A stretch of 64,000 nucleotides of DNA from Bradyrhizobium sp. AUGA SZCCT0283 (GCF_018130385.1 NZ_JAFCLU010000013.1:1-64000), one strand, 5' to 3'; counted from the first letter of the stretch, positions 18,179 to 26,636 are shown. Program-made: numbers and translations. Notes: generated by a model from the sequence alone, not told the origin.

Positions 18179-19065
18179 GCCCCCCGCTGAGCGCTTTGGC
18201 CGAGGCTGGGACCGCGCGTCCGCAGGCCGCGAGCGGCTTCTGGCGCCGCGCGCTGCGCCATCGCAGCTTTGTCGCGGGCGGCACGCTCAGCCTGATGGTG
18301 CTCTGTGCCGCCTTGCTGTCGCTGGTCTGGACGCCGTGGTCAGCCTATGAGATCGACGTGGCCGCCAAGCTGCGGCCACCGTCGGCCGCGCACTGGCTCG
18401 GCACCGACGTGCTCGGCCGCGATATCGTCTCGTTGCTGCTGGTAGGTGCTCGCTCCACCATCATGGTCGGCGTCATAGCCGTCGGGATCGGCCTTACTTT
18501 CGGGGTGTGTCTCGGGCTGATCGCCGCCGCGCGCAAGGGCTGGACCGAAGAGCTCATCATGCGGATGAGCGACTTCACCTTCGCGTTTCCCGCGGTGCTC
18601 TCGGCGATCATGCTGGCGGCCGTCGCCGGCCCGGGCATGGTGACTTCGATCATCGCAATCGGCATCTTCCAAATTCCAACCCTCGTTCGTCTAACCCGTG
18701 GATCGGCCAATGCGATCTGGGCGCGGGAGTTCGTGCTGGCCGCGCGCGCCTCCGGCAAGGGTGGCTTCCGCATCACCATCGAGCACGTGCTGCCGAACGT
18801 CCTGCCGATCCTGATCGTGCAGGGGACGATCCAGTTCGCACTCGCGATCCTGGCCGAAGCGGCGTTGTCCTATCTCGGGCTCGGCACGCAGCCGCCGCAA
18901 CCGTCCTGGGGCCGCATGCTGAACGACGCACAGACGCTGCTGTTCCAGTCGCCGATGCTCGCGGTTTATCCGGGCGCTGCGATCGCAGTCGCCGTGCTTG
19001 GCCTCAATCTGCTCGGAGACGGGTTGCGCGATCTGCTCGATCCCCGGCTGGCGCGGGAGCGTTGA
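18175..19065 (+). CDS. Peptide/opine-type ABC transporter permease (DppC family)
   Basis: 296-aa partner permease of the DppB-like protein. It begins with a short cytoplasmic tail and a first membrane helix (about residues 40-60), then HWLGTDVLGRDIVSLLLVGAR, the marker of DppC/OppC proteins, and an EAA loop WAREFVLAARASGKGG. It overlaps the previous gene by 4 nt (ATGA) and is separated from the first ATPase gene by only 2 nt. Confidence 0.9.
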   Translation: MSPPLSALAEAGTARPQAASGFWRRALRHRSFVAGGTLSLMVLCAALLSLVWTPWSAYEIDVAAKLRPPSAAHWLGTDVLGRDIVSLLLVGARSTIMVGVIAVGIGLTFGVCLGLIAAARKGWTEELIMRMSDFTFAFPAVLSAIMLAAVAGPGMVTSIIAIGIFQIPTLVRLTRGSANAIWAREFVLAARASGKGGFRITIEHVLPNVLPILIVQGTIQFALAILAEAALSYLGLGTQPPQPSWGRMLNDAQTLLFQSPMLAVYPGAAIAVAVLGLNLLGDGLRDLLDPRLARER

Positions 19066-19067
19066 AC

Positions 19068-20081
19068 ATGAGCGTATCAGCTAACGCGCCCTTGATCGAA
19101 GTCAGGGATCTCGGTGTCCGGCTCAATACCAGCCGCGGTCCGGCGCAGGCCGTTCGCGGCGTCAGTTTTTCGCTGAGGCGCGGTGAGACCCTGGGTCTCG
19201 TCGGCGAATCCGGCTGCGGCAAATCCGTCACCGCGCTCGCCCTGATGGGACTGCTGCCCGACAGTGCCGTCATCAGCGGCAGCATCCGCCTCGACGGCAG
19301 CGAGTTGGTGGGCCTGTCGGATCCGGATTACTGCAAGCTGCGCGGCAATCGCATCAGCATGATCTTCCAGGAGCCGATGACCGCGCTCAATCCGATGCAC
19401 ACGATCGGCCGTCAGGTGGCCGAGCCGTTGCGGCGCCACACCAATTGCTCGGCGGGCGAGGCACGCAAGGAAGCCATCGCCTTGCTCGATCGCGTCGGGC
19501 TTCCCGATGCGGCGAAGCGCGTCGATGCCTATCCGCACCAATTCTCCGGGGGCCAGCGCCAGCGCGTTACCATCGCCATGGCGCTGGCCTGCCAGCCCGA
19601 CGTGCTGATCGCCGATGAGCCGACCACGGCGCTCGACGTCACCATCCAGGGACAGATCCTCGATCTGATCGCAGACCTCGTTGCCGAGCGCGGCATGTCG
19701 ATGATTCTGATCTCGCACGATCTCGGCGTCATCGCCGAAAATGTACAGCGCATGATGGTGATGTATGGCGGCACCGTCGTCGAAAGCGGCGCGACGGATG
19801 CCGTGTTCAAGCGCATGGGACATCCCTATACGCAGGGTCTGTTTCGCGCTCGCCCGCGCCTTGGTGCGCGGAAGGGTACAAGGCTGAAGACCATCGCCGG
19901 CACCGTGCCCGAGCTTGCCGATCTGCCCTCGGGGTGCACCTTCGCCGGCCGCTGCGCGATCGTCGAGGACCGCTGCCGCGTGGCGCTACCGGCCGTGGTG
20001 GACGTCAGCGCCGGCCATGGCGTGCGCTGCGTCAGGACGGATGTTTCAATGGCTGAGGCGGTCGGAGTTTTGGGCGCATGA
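19068..20081 (+). CDS. Peptide/opine-type ABC transporter ATP-binding protein (DppD family)
   Basis: 337-aa ABC ATPase. Walker A GESGCGKS lies near residue 44, the Q-loop in [13 protein letters not shown], signature FSGGQRQRV, and Walker [15 protein letters not shown]. The C-terminal oligopeptide extension ([18 protein letters not shown]) carries the Cys cluster that often binds an iron-sulfur centre in DppD/OppD. The frame is open from 18507 inside the permease gene, but the ATG at 19068 starts the ABC domain and lies 2 nt after the previous stop. Confidence 0.9.
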   Translation: MSVSANAPLIEVRDLGVRLNTSRGPAQAVRGVSFSLRRGETLGLVGESGCGKSVTALALMGLLPDSAVISGSIRLDGSELVGLSDPDYCKLRGNRISMIFQEPMTALNPMHTIGRQVAEPLRRHTNCSAGEARKEAIALLDRVGLPDAAKRVDAYPHQFSGGQRQRVTIAMALACQPDVLIADEPTTALDVTIQGQILDLIADLVAERGMSMILISHDLGVIAENVQRMMVMYGGTVVESGATDAVFKRMGHPYTQGLFRARPRLGARKGTRLKTIAGTVPELADLPSGCTFAGRCAIVEDRCRVALPAVVDVSAGHGVRCVRTDVSMAEAVGVLGA

Positions 20082-21112
20082 TCATGCTTGAGCAGACACC
20101 GCCACCCGCCGAGCAGCCGCTGCTCGATGTCAAGGATCTGATGCAGCGCTACACAATGCCGCGCGAAAGCATGTTCAAGCCGGCCGGGCAGGTGCATGCG
20201 CTCAACGGCGTCACCGCGCAGGTGATGGCAGGCCGAAGCCTCGGCGTGGTCGGCGAGTCCGGATCGGGCAAGTCGACCTTCGCGCGGCTGGTGATGGCGC
20301 TGGAACAGCCGTCGTCAGGCTCGGTGTCGCTGATGGGCCGTGACCTGCACCGGATGCCGGCTGACGAGTTGCGCCGCGCCCGGCGTGATTTTCAGATGGT
20401 GTTTCAGGACCCCTATGGCTCGCTGGACCCGCGACAGACCGTTGCGCGCATCGTCGCGGAGCCTTTGACCGCGCTCGGACGCATGGACCGCGCCACGCTA
20501 CGCCAGCGCGTTGCCGGCGTGCTGCGGCAGGTCGGACTGCGCGACGCCGACATGGACAAGTTTCCGCATGAATTCTCCGGCGGCCAGCGCCAGCGCATCG
20601 CGATCGCGCGGGCGCTGATCACCCAGCCAAAGCTGATTGTCGCCGACGAGCCGGTCAGCGCGCTCGACGTCTCCGTGCAGGCGCAGGTGCTCAATCTCCT
20701 GCAGGACCTGCAGGATCAGTTCGGGTTGAGCTACATCCTGATCAGCCACGATCTCGCGGTGGTGGATTATCTCTGCGACGAGATCGCGGTGATGTATCTC
20801 GGCCGGATCGTCGAGCAGGGGAGCCCTGAGAATCTGTTCGCGCATTGCGCCCACCCCTACACGCGGGCGTTGCTCGAGGCCGTGCCGCGCGCCCGCGCCG
20901 GCGGGGTACGCCGCCGCCGCGGCGCCCAGTCGATCGCGTCCCAGTCGATCGGCGCGACAGGATGCGCCTACGCATCGCGCTGTCCACTGGCCGACCAGCA
21001 TTGCCGCGACACCGCGCCCGCGCTACGCAACGTTGGCCCAGCGCACCTTGCCGCCTGCCACCACGCCGAGGCCGTGATGGCGCTGCCGCCGGTGTCGGCG
21101 GAGGAGAGTTAG
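20078..21112 (+). CDS. Peptide/opine-type ABC transporter ATP-binding protein (DppF family)
   Basis: 344-aa second ATPase of the importer. Walker A GESGSGKST, Q-loop MVFQDPYGSLDPRQ, signature FSGGQRQRI, Walker B LIVADEPVSALDVS, H-loop SHDLAVV and a C-terminal Cys-containing tail (CAYASRCPLADQHC). Its ATG overlaps the upstream ATPase gene by 4 nt. With the DppD-like protein it forms the heterodimeric motor. Confidence 0.9.
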   Translation: MIMLEQTPPPAEQPLLDVKDLMQRYTMPRESMFKPAGQVHALNGVTAQVMAGRSLGVVGESGSGKSTFARLVMALEQPSSGSVSLMGRDLHRMPADELRRARRDFQMVFQDPYGSLDPRQTVARIVAEPLTALGRMDRATLRQRVAGVLRQVGLRDADMDKFPHEFSGGQRQRIAIARALITQPKLIVADEPVSALDVSVQAQVLNLLQDLQDQFGLSYILISHDLAVVDYLCDEIAVMYLGRIVEQGSPENLFAHCAHPYTRALLEAVPRARAGGVRRRRGAQSIASQSIGATGCAYASRCPLADQHCRDTAPALRNVGPAHLAACHHAEAVMALPPVSAEES

Positions 21113-21168
21113 CCTTTTGTGCGGGACTGGCTTAGTTTGGTCACGCGATATGTCAGGGGAGCAAGCGA

Positions 21169-22665
21169 ATGTTTAGGAAACTAGCTGTTTTTGCACTTAT
21201 CGCCGCGTTCGCCGCCGCGCCGCTGCCGAGCCTGGCGCAGGGCAAGAAGGACGGCGTCGTCATGGGTATGACGCTGGAGCCGCCGGGGCTCGATCCCACC
21301 AACGCAGCCGCTGCGGCGATTGCCGAGGTCACGCTCTATAACCTCTATGAGACACTGACCAAAATCAACGAGGACGGTTCGGTATCGCCGTTGCTCGCCG
21401 AGAGTTGGCAGGCGTCGGCCGACCTGAAGACCTATACGTTCAAGCTCCGCAAAGGCGTCAAATTCCACAATGGCGAGCCGTTCGATTCCGTGGCGGTAAA
21501 GTTCTCCTTTGATCGCAACGCGGCGCCGACCAGCACCAACAAGGACAAGAGCCTGTACCAGGCGTTTGAGTCCGTCACCGCGCCCGATGCGGAGACGATC
21601 GTCATCGCTGTGAAATATTCCGAACCGAACCTGCCGTTCCTGCTCGGTCAGGCGGGCGGCTCGATCGTCGAGCCGAAGAGCGCGCCGACCAATGCGACGC
21701 AGCCGGTCGGCACCGGACCCTATACGCTCGGCGCCTGGGCCAAGGGATCGTCGATCACCCTGAACAAATGGCCCGACTATCGCAACGCCGCGGCGATCAA
21801 GCTTTCCAAGGTGACCATCCGCTTCATCGGCGATCCCGCAGCCCAGGTTGCGGCGCTGTTGTCGGGTGACGTCGACGTGTTTCCGCGCGCCGCAGTGGCG
21901 CGCAGCGTTGCGCAGTTCAAGGCCGATCCGCGTTTCAATGTGCTGATCGGCGGCTCCAGGGCCAAGACCATCGTCGGCATCAACGAACGGAAGAAGCCGC
22001 TCGATGATGTGCGGGTTCGCCGTGCCATTCTCGCCGCCATCGATCGCAAGGCGATGATCGACGGCGCCGTCGACGGCTTCGGCACGCCGATTGGCAGCTT
22101 CTATACGCCGGGATCGCTGGGCTATGTCGACACCACCGGCATCAATCCCTACGACCCTGAAAAGGCCAAGAAGCTGCTCGCGGAAGCTGGCGTGAAGACG
22201 CCGCTTGAGCTCAGCCTCAAGCTGCCGCCGCCGCCTTACGCGCGGCAGGGCGGCGAAGTCCTCGCAGCCCAGCTCGCCAAGGTCGGCATCATCGCCAAGA
22301 TCGAGAACGTCGAATGGGCGCAGTGGCTGTCGCAGGTGTTCGCCGGTAACGGCCCGCACAATTTCGATCTCACCATCGTCTCGCATGTCGAGCCGTTCGA
22401 TCTCGTGAAGATAACCGAGTCCGACTACTATCTCGGCTATAACAACGAAGCCTTCAACGCGCTCTACAAGCAGATCACGGCAACGCCGGCCGAGGCCGAG
22501 CGCGCCAAACTGCTCGGTGACGCGCAGCGCATGCTTGCGACCGACGCGGTCGCCGGCTTCCTGTTCCAGCCGCAATGGATCACCATTGCGAGCAAGAAGC
22601 TGAAGGGCGTGTGGAAGGAAGTCCCGCAATTCGAGAACGACTTCTCCGCCTGGTCCTGGGATTAA
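21169..22665 (+). CDS. Peptide/opine-type ABC transporter substrate-binding protein (SBP family 5)
   Basis: 498-aa periplasmic binding protein. A Sec signal peptide ends at SLAQ (about residue 24). The family-5 pattern follows: GMTLEPPGLDPTNAAAAAI, ESWQASADLKTYTFKLRKGVKFHNGEPF, VGTGPYTL near residue 180 and a long C-terminal lobe. Such proteins bind di/oligopeptides, opines, glutathione or nickel complexes; nothing here decides among them. It closes the importer cluster; placing the binding protein last rather than first is less common. Confidence 0.9.
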   Translation: MFRKLAVFALIAAFAAAPLPSLAQGKKDGVVMGMTLEPPGLDPTNAAAAAIAEVTLYNLYETLTKINEDGSVSPLLAESWQASADLKTYTFKLRKGVKFHNGEPFDSVAVKFSFDRNAAPTSTNKDKSLYQAFESVTAPDAETIVIAVKYSEPNLPFLLGQAGGSIVEPKSAPTNATQPVGTGPYTLGAWAKGSSITLNKWPDYRNAAAIKLSKVTIRFIGDPAAQVAALLSGDVDVFPRAAVARSVAQFKADPRFNVLIGGSRAKTIVGINERKKPLDDVRVRRAILAAIDRKAMIDGAVDGFGTPIGSFYTPGSLGYVDTTGINPYDPEKAKKLLAEAGVKTPLELSLKLPPPPYARQGGEVLAAQLAKVGIIAKIENVEWAQWLSQVFAGNGPHNFDLTIVSHVEPFDLVKITESDYYLGYNNEAFNALYKQITATPAEAERAKLLGDAQRMLATDAVAGFLFQPQWITIASKKLKGVWKEVPQFENDFSAWSWD

Positions 22666-22721
22666 CCGCCTGGGATTAGCCGCGGCGGGCACGGACGAGC
22701 CCGTCGGTGCTTGGCCTCCAT

Positions 22722-22741
22722 CGCACGGCTGATGCCGTGCG
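22722..22741 (+). terminator. Candidate terminator hairpin after the peptide-type importer
   Basis: Perfect 8-bp arms CGCACGGC (22722-22729) and GCCGTGCG (22734-22741) with a TGAT tetraloop lie 57 nt after the binding-protein stop. There is no T-run, so termination here would be weak or factor-dependent. Confidence 0.4.
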
Positions 22742-22851
22742 GCTGAACCGTGGCACTGCATGAGTTCAGCTGGTCGGTGTCGTCGTGTCGCGGACAGAGC
22801 GACGGCGCTGGATCGCAGTGCGCAGCCGCGCCGTTGCACCGTCGTCGCTGA

Positions 22852-23115
22852 TCATCCCGACGGAACATGCGGGCAGGTGCTGGATCGCGGCTTGCTCCCG
22901 CGCTTGTCGATCGGCACATTGCAATTGTCGATCCGTTGCTCGTCCATCCACTTCCTGCCCATGCGTTCTTTTCCAGTCAGTGACGGCCCGTTGGCGGGCA
23001 CAGCGGTCTCGGCCCCTGGTGCGGTTTGGTCAAGCTGCCTGTCCTGCGCAAATGCACCCGACGCCAGGCACACCATGAAGATAAAACTGATCAACCCTCG
23101 GTGAATCGGTTCCAT
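22852..23115 (-). CDS. Small exported protein, function unknown
   Basis: 87-aa protein with an N-terminal signal peptide (MEPIHRGLISFIFMVCLASG, cleavage after AFA near residue 23) and a short polar mature part containing GRKWMDEQRIDNCNVP and a second Cys near the C-terminus, so a disulfide is possible. The start has GAGGA 6 nt upstream, which supports it as a real gene. I do not recognise the family. It is divergent from the next small exported protein and lies at the edge of the methylotrophy region. Confidence 0.6.
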   Translation of the reverse strand: MEPIHRGLISFIFMVCLASGAFAQDRQLDQTAPGAETAVPANGPSLTGKERMGRKWMDEQRIDNCNVPIDKRGSKPRSSTCPHVPSG

Positions 23116-23246
23116 CGGCTGTCCTCACAAAAGCTCGGACGTCAGATTAAACATGCCGAGATTTACGTAGCCACCCGGAACCTGCAGGCAACGGATCGGT
23201 TGCCTCTCATCACGTTGTGCATGCTTCACGAGAACAGGAGAGGCAG

Positions 23247-23570
23247 ATGAAAATGAAACAGCTCATGATTGCTGGTTGCTCCATCCTGGTTTTGAGCACC
23301 GGCGCAGCGTTGGCTGGTCCCTGTGACACAGGCCGCTCCGCCAACCTGAAGGACGCAGGCTCCGGGCCGGCCAAAATGGGCGAAAGCCAGACAACAGGTA
23401 TGGCCGGCAACACCGGTCAACATCCGCCGACCGACACGATGAATCAAAAGACCGGAGACGTTGCCGCGTCTTCGCAGGATACGCAGCGCCAGATGCAAGG
23501 TGAGCCGACGGCTGCACAGCAGGCCGAAGGCGCCAAGGCTGACAGCAAGACCACTGACAAGGATTGCTGA
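23247..23570 (+). CDS. Small exported protein, function unknown
   Basis: 107-aa product with a clear signal peptide (MKMKQLMIAGCSILVLSTGA, cleavage after ALA near residue 23). The mature part is low-complexity and polar, rich in Gln, Thr, Ala and Asp, with one Cys early and Cys as the last residue. AGGAGAGG lies 3-10 nt before the ATG, favouring 23247 over the upstream in-frame 23217. No catalytic motif is visible. The neighbourhood (pqqA 250 nt downstream) suggests a periplasmic role but does not define it. Confidence 0.65.
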   Translation: MKMKQLMIAGCSILVLSTGAALAGPCDTGRSANLKDAGSGPAKMGESQTTGMAGNTGQHPPTDTMNQKTGDVAASSQDTQRQMQGEPTAAQQAEGAKADSKTTDKDC

Positions 23571-23659
23571 GGCGTGAAGCTGAGGCGGTTTCGGATTGTC
23601 GGCGCTTCGGCCGGCTCGACGTGACTCATGCGTCGATCCGTCGCTTTCATTCGCTCGCC

Positions 23660-23695
23660 TTGTCCAAGAGCGAAGTGGCTTTGCCCAAGAGGGAA
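23660..23695 (+). promoter_or_regulatory. Direct-repeat operator upstream of pqqA (shared with xoxF)
   Basis: Two 15-bp direct repeats, TTGTCCAAGAGCGAA (23660-23674) and TTGCCCAAGAGGGAA (23681-23695), are separated by 6 bp, giving a 21-bp period. Nearly the same pair occurs in reverse orientation upstream of xoxF (44809-44844). The 15+6 geometry is that of XylS-type AraC-family sites. A weak -10-like hexamer GGTATG lies about 21 nt after the proximal repeat. Predicted binding by the AraC-type protein encoded at 43572-44540 is inference. Confidence 0.65.
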
Positions 23696-23778
23696 GTTTC
23701 TGGCGTCAGATGCGTCGGTATGCCGTCAACATCGGATGTTCCGTGCTTGCGCTACGTTCGAGGTCAACCTAGTTTTGA

Positions 23779-23803
23779 TGCTGGCACGAACCTCGTGCCA
23801 GCA
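23779..23803 (+). other. Strong hairpin in the pqqA leader
   Basis: Perfect 11-bp arms TGCTGGCACGA (23779-23789) and TCGTGCCAGCA (23793-23803) with loop ACC, ending 19 nt before the pqqA ATG and just before its ribosome-binding region (GGGAGAAA). It could stabilise the short pqqA message, control translation, or act as a DNA operator. No known family was recognised. Confidence 0.55.
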
Positions 23804-23822
23804 CTGCTTGGGAGAAACCCTG

Positions 23823-23903
23823 ATGAGTTGGAAAACTCCGAAGATTGTGGAAGTGCCGGTGGGCATGGAAATCAACATGTACGCCTGCGCGGCGCGTCAA
23901 TAG
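23823..23903 (+). CDS. pqqA: Pyrroloquinoline quinone precursor peptide PqqA
   Basis: 26-residue ribosomal precursor of PQQ. The sequence MSWKTPKIVEVPVGMEINMY continues with ACAARQ and contains the invariant E-x3-Y core: Glu16 and Tyr20 are the residues joined by PqqE and then cut out to make PQQ. GGGAG lies about 9 nt upstream of the ATG. It is a stand-alone copy; no pqqB, pqqC, pqqD or pqqE gene is in this window, so the modifying enzymes must be elsewhere. Its product would become the cofactor of the XoxF dehydrogenase at 44942, with which it shares an upstream repeat pair. Confidence 0.93.
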   Translation: MSWKTPKIVEVPVGMEINMYACAARQ

Positions 23904-23920
23904 ACGCGTCGAAACGGTCT

Positions 23921-23958
23921 GCCCGGCTCCGGCAACAGTCTGTTGCCGCGGGTCGGGC
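23921..23958 (+). terminator. Stem-loop after pqqA
   Basis: Inner perfect stem GGCAACA (23931-23937) / TGTTGCC (23941-23947) with loop GTC, and an outer stem GCCCG (23921-23925) / CGGGC (23954-23958), begin 18 nt after the pqqA stop. No T-run follows. It may end or protect the short pqqA transcript. Confidence 0.5.
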
Positions 23959-24187
23959 AAGCTGTACGATCCCCCGGGAAGTTCTTCAGCCTCCAGCAAG
24001 AGCAGAACGCGGATCCTGCCAAAAAAGTGGACAGGAATCCCTGTAGACGGCCGCCGGAAGGCGATCCGGTCTCTCTCCCGCCTGTATCCACATGTTCCCA
24101 TGGCTCGCCCACGGTCCCCGCATCATGCTAGGGTGTGTCGTCGGCTGACGCCGACGGACTTGCCCGTTCAACCCCGTGACCCGCTGA

Positions 24188-25060
24188 ATGCGAATGCCTC
24201 CGCGTGCAAAGACTTTCCAGGCGGCGGTCGTGTCTCTTGCAGCGCTGCTGCCGGCCTGCGTCCACGCCGAGGGCATCGATACCGAGCATCTGTTCGGCTT
24301 CATGATCGGCACCGACGTCGGCAATGTCGGCGAACGGGAGTTTCAAAGCGAGACGACAGGACGCTTCGGCAAGAACGGCGGCCGTTATCGGGCCGTCGGC
24401 CAGGAGTTCGAACTGGAGTTCGTGCCGGCCCGGAATTTTCGCATTGAGATCGGAAGCACGTTTGCGTCGCATCTGATCAGTGGCGTGCCGGGCCTTGACG
24501 ATCAGCGCCGGCTATCGTGGCAGGGCGGGTCGCTTGATCTCCGCTACCGGTTTCTCGATCGGGAAACGGCGCTATTCGGGCTTACTTTTGCGGCGGAAGC
24601 GCACGCGCATCGGGTCGACGAGACGACGGCGGAAACGGTCCGCAGTTTCGGGACGGAATTCCGGCTGGCGTTCGACCGGGAGCTCGTGCCGAACCGTGTC
24701 GTCGCGGCGTTCAACCTGATCTACGAACCGGAGTGGACGCGCGTTATCAGCACTGGCGTGATGGAGCGGGAATCCACCGCAGGAGCGGCGCTTGCGGTCA
24801 TGGCGCAGGTGCGTCCAGGTTTCCTCTTGGGTGGTGAAGCGCGTTACCTGCGGAAATACGAAGGGACCGGTTTGGAGGAACTGGCAGGGCAGGCGTTGTT
24901 TGTCGGCCCAACGGCATATTTCCAATTGTCGAAACGCTCGCGGCTGACCGCAAGCTGGAGCGTTCAGGCGTGGGGGCGTCCGGCGGGGTCATTTGCCAGC
25001 CTTGATCACGTCAATTTCGAGCGCCATCAGGCCCGGCTGGTGTTCGGCGTTAATTTCTAG
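24188..25060 (+). CDS. Exported beta-barrel-like protein, function unknown
   Basis: 290-aa protein with a probable signal peptide (hydrophobic stretch FQAAVVSLAALLPACVHA, cleavage near residue 27). The mature part consists of alternating polar and hydrophobic strands (FELEFVPARNFRIEIGS, LDLRYRFL, AAFNLIYEPEW, ARLVFGVNF) and ends with a C-terminal Phe, all typical of outer-membrane beta-barrels. No catalytic motif is seen. Ribosome-site support for the ATG at 24188 is poor and 24194 is an alternative. It may be an outer-membrane channel of the methylotrophy region; that is a guess from position. Confidence 0.65.
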   Translation: MRMPPRAKTFQAAVVSLAALLPACVHAEGIDTEHLFGFMIGTDVGNVGEREFQSETTGRFGKNGGRYRAVGQEFELEFVPARNFRIEIGSTFASHLISGVPGLDDQRRLSWQGGSLDLRYRFLDRETALFGLTFAAEAHAHRVDETTAETVRSFGTEFRLAFDRELVPNRVVAAFNLIYEPEWTRVISTGVMERESTAGAALAVMAQVRPGFLLGGEARYLRKYEGTGLEELAGQALFVGPTAYFQLSKRSRLTASWSVQAWGRPAGSFASLDHVNFERHQARLVFGVNF

Positions 25061-25196
25061 GGCTGGCGGCGACTTGGAGCCGGCCGCGTCTGCGCGGCCC
25101 GGTTCCCGACTTTCACGGGGTAGTGAAACTTTGACCCACCCGCTACCGTAGCTTTTTTGCGTTATCAATTCGGGAGCAATTCAAGGGGTGTCTGCC

Positions 25197-25433
25197 ATGA
25201 CTGCGATAGATTTGATCGTGACCGTCTGTGCGGTGCTCTCGCCGACCACCTGCGAGGAAACCCATCTGGTCTTTTCTTCAGATGTTTCATTGCGGCAGTG
25301 CGTCATGGCTGCGCAGCCCTACATCGCGCAGTGGGTTGGCGAGCATCCGAAATGGACCGCGGTCAAATGGCGTTGCGAATATCCACGTAACAACCAAAAG
25401 GCATTCCAGGATGCCGTGTGGTCCGCAGGCTGA
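25197..25433 (+). CDS. Small cysteine-containing protein, function unknown
   Basis: 78-aa protein, MTAIDLIVTVCAVLSPTTCE onward, with four cysteines and a hydrophobic N-terminus that could be a short signal or anchor. AAGGGG lies 8 nt upstream of the ATG at 25197; a GTG at 25188 is less well placed. The WTAVKWRCEYP stretch near the end suggests a folded domain. The family is not recognised. Confidence 0.5.
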   Translation: MTAIDLIVTVCAVLSPTTCEETHLVFSSDVSLRQCVMAAQPYIAQWVGEHPKWTAVKWRCEYPRNNQKAFQDAVWSAG

Positions 25434-25461
25434 ATAATCGTTGGCGAGAAGGCTGTCGCGG

Positions 25462-25806
25462 CTACTTGTTGCAGTCCTTCAAATCCTTGTCCGCGATCGA
25501 AAACACGGCGTCGGCCTTGATCTCGATGCCGCGCGCAAAGCAATGTTTCGAGCCGCGATAGCCGACCCTGGCATCATAGCGTCCCGGCTCCACCCCCGTG
25601 ATGCGCAGGCGTTCGTCGTGGTCGACTTCCTTGTCCTTGTCGTTCAGGGTCTGGTTGGGGCCCCAGTCGTTCTTTCCGGCCGGGGAAAGCTGAAACTCCG
25701 AAATGGTCGCGGTGGTCAGATTCCACAATCGGATGCCTTTTCCCTGCGCGGCCACTTCATCGGCGCTCGCTGACAACAGGGCCACCAAAGCCAGGGGCCA
25801 TCGCAT
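25462..25806 (-). CDS. Exported protein, function unknown
   Basis: 114-aa protein with a signal peptide (MRWPLALVALLSASADEVAA, cleavage near AAQ at residue 21). The mature part has a small beta-sandwich-like pattern: IRLWNLTTATISEFQLSPAG, WGPNQTLNDKDKEVD, RITGVEPGRYDARV, and Cys residues at about 90 and 112 that could form a disulfide. AAAGGA lies 7 nt before the ATG. It is periplasmic by prediction; no enzyme motif is present. Confidence 0.65.
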   Translation of the reverse strand: MRWPLALVALLSASADEVAAQGKGIRLWNLTTATISEFQLSPAGKNDWGPNQTLNDKDKEVDHDERLRITGVEPGRYDARVGYRGSKHCFARGIEIKADAVFSIADKDLKDCNK

Positions 25807-25841
25807 CGGGCAATCCTTTCATCGCGGCGCGTTTAGAGCCG

Positions 25842-26636
25842 TCACTGCTTGATCAGGCGGTCTCGATTTTTTGCCTTATCGAAATTTCTTGCCCGGTCGA
25901 GGCCGATGGGGGCAATCAACTTGGCTGAATCGAGATCGGCGCCATCGAAATCGGTATCGATGACGGTGATACTGGTCAAGTCGGCTCCCCCGAGCTGGGC
26001 TCCCTTGAGAGAAGCACCCGTGAGGTCACAGCCCTTCAGCGTGGCAAACTCAAGATCGACGCGGGACAGGTCGGCGCCGCGCGCGTTCAGCCGTTCCAGA
26101 TTGGCGGACTTCAGAATTGCGCGCATCAGGCCCATCGATTGGTTGCGCATGTCGGCGCCCAAATTTGCTCCTGCGATCGAAGCTCCGACAAGACTCGCGC
26201 CGGTGAGATCGGCAGCGATGCGTGCTTCCGAGAGATCGGCACCGTCGAGGCGGGCGCGAACCATCTGCGCGGCGAACAGGTTTGCGCCCTTCAGGCTTGC
26301 GTCGGTGAGGTCCGCCTCGAGTAGCCATGCCTGGTCGAGGATGGCACGGTCGAGTCTGGCGCCGGCGAGCTTTGTCCTGTTGAGCCGTGCCGCGCGGAAA
26401 ATTGCGCTGGACAAATTGAGCCCGGAGAGGTCGAGGCCGGATAATTTCTTCCCCGTGAAATCGGCGGGCGCGGCGATGGTCGCCGCGGCGAGCGCTGCCT
26501 CGACCTCTCCGCGGGTCATTTCGGCCGAGACCATATCGGGTGACGACAGGTCCACATGACGCATCATGTCCTGCGCCATTGCCGTCATGGTCACAAGAGC
26601 AAGACCGAGGGCTGCGGTTCCGATCGAGCGTTTCAT
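25842..26636 (-). CDS. Exported pentapeptide-repeat protein
   Basis: 264-aa protein: a signal peptide (cleavage after AMA near residue 21) followed from about residue 60 to 250 by A(D/N)Lxx pentapeptide repeats, for example LSGLDLSGLNLSSAIFRAAR and LTDASLKGANLFAAQ, which fold as a right-handed quadrilateral beta-helix. Such proteins act as binding scaffolds, and no catalytic residues are expected. GAGAGG lies 6 nt before the ATG at 26636; the frame continues to a TTG at 26642. It is encoded next to the taurine-type ABC genes on the same strand. Its partner is unknown. Confidence 0.8.
   Translation of the reverse strand: MKRSIGTAALGLALVTMTAMAQDMMRHVDLSSPDMVSAEMTRGEVEAALAAATIAAPADFTGKKLSGLDLSGLNLSSAIFRAARLNRTKLAGARLDRAILDQAWLLEADLTDASLKGANLFAAQMVRARLDGADLSEARIAADLTGASLVGASIAGANLGADMRNQSMGLMRAILKSANLERLNARGADLSRVDLEFATLKGCDLTGASLKGAQLGGADLTSITVIDTDFDGADLDSAKLIAPIGLDRARNFDKAKNRDRLIKQ

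Noticed and set aside
21181-22839. 550-codon minus-strand frame opposite the peptide-type binding protein gene
   Set aside because: Shadow frame: Arg/Gly/Asp-rich without domains, fully overlapping a well-supported binding protein gene.
23628-23822. In-frame upstream extension of PqqA to 91 residues
   Set aside because: PqqA is normally 22-30 residues; the ATG at 23823 has a ribosome site and begins the conserved peptide, and the extension crosses the repeat pair and leader hairpin.
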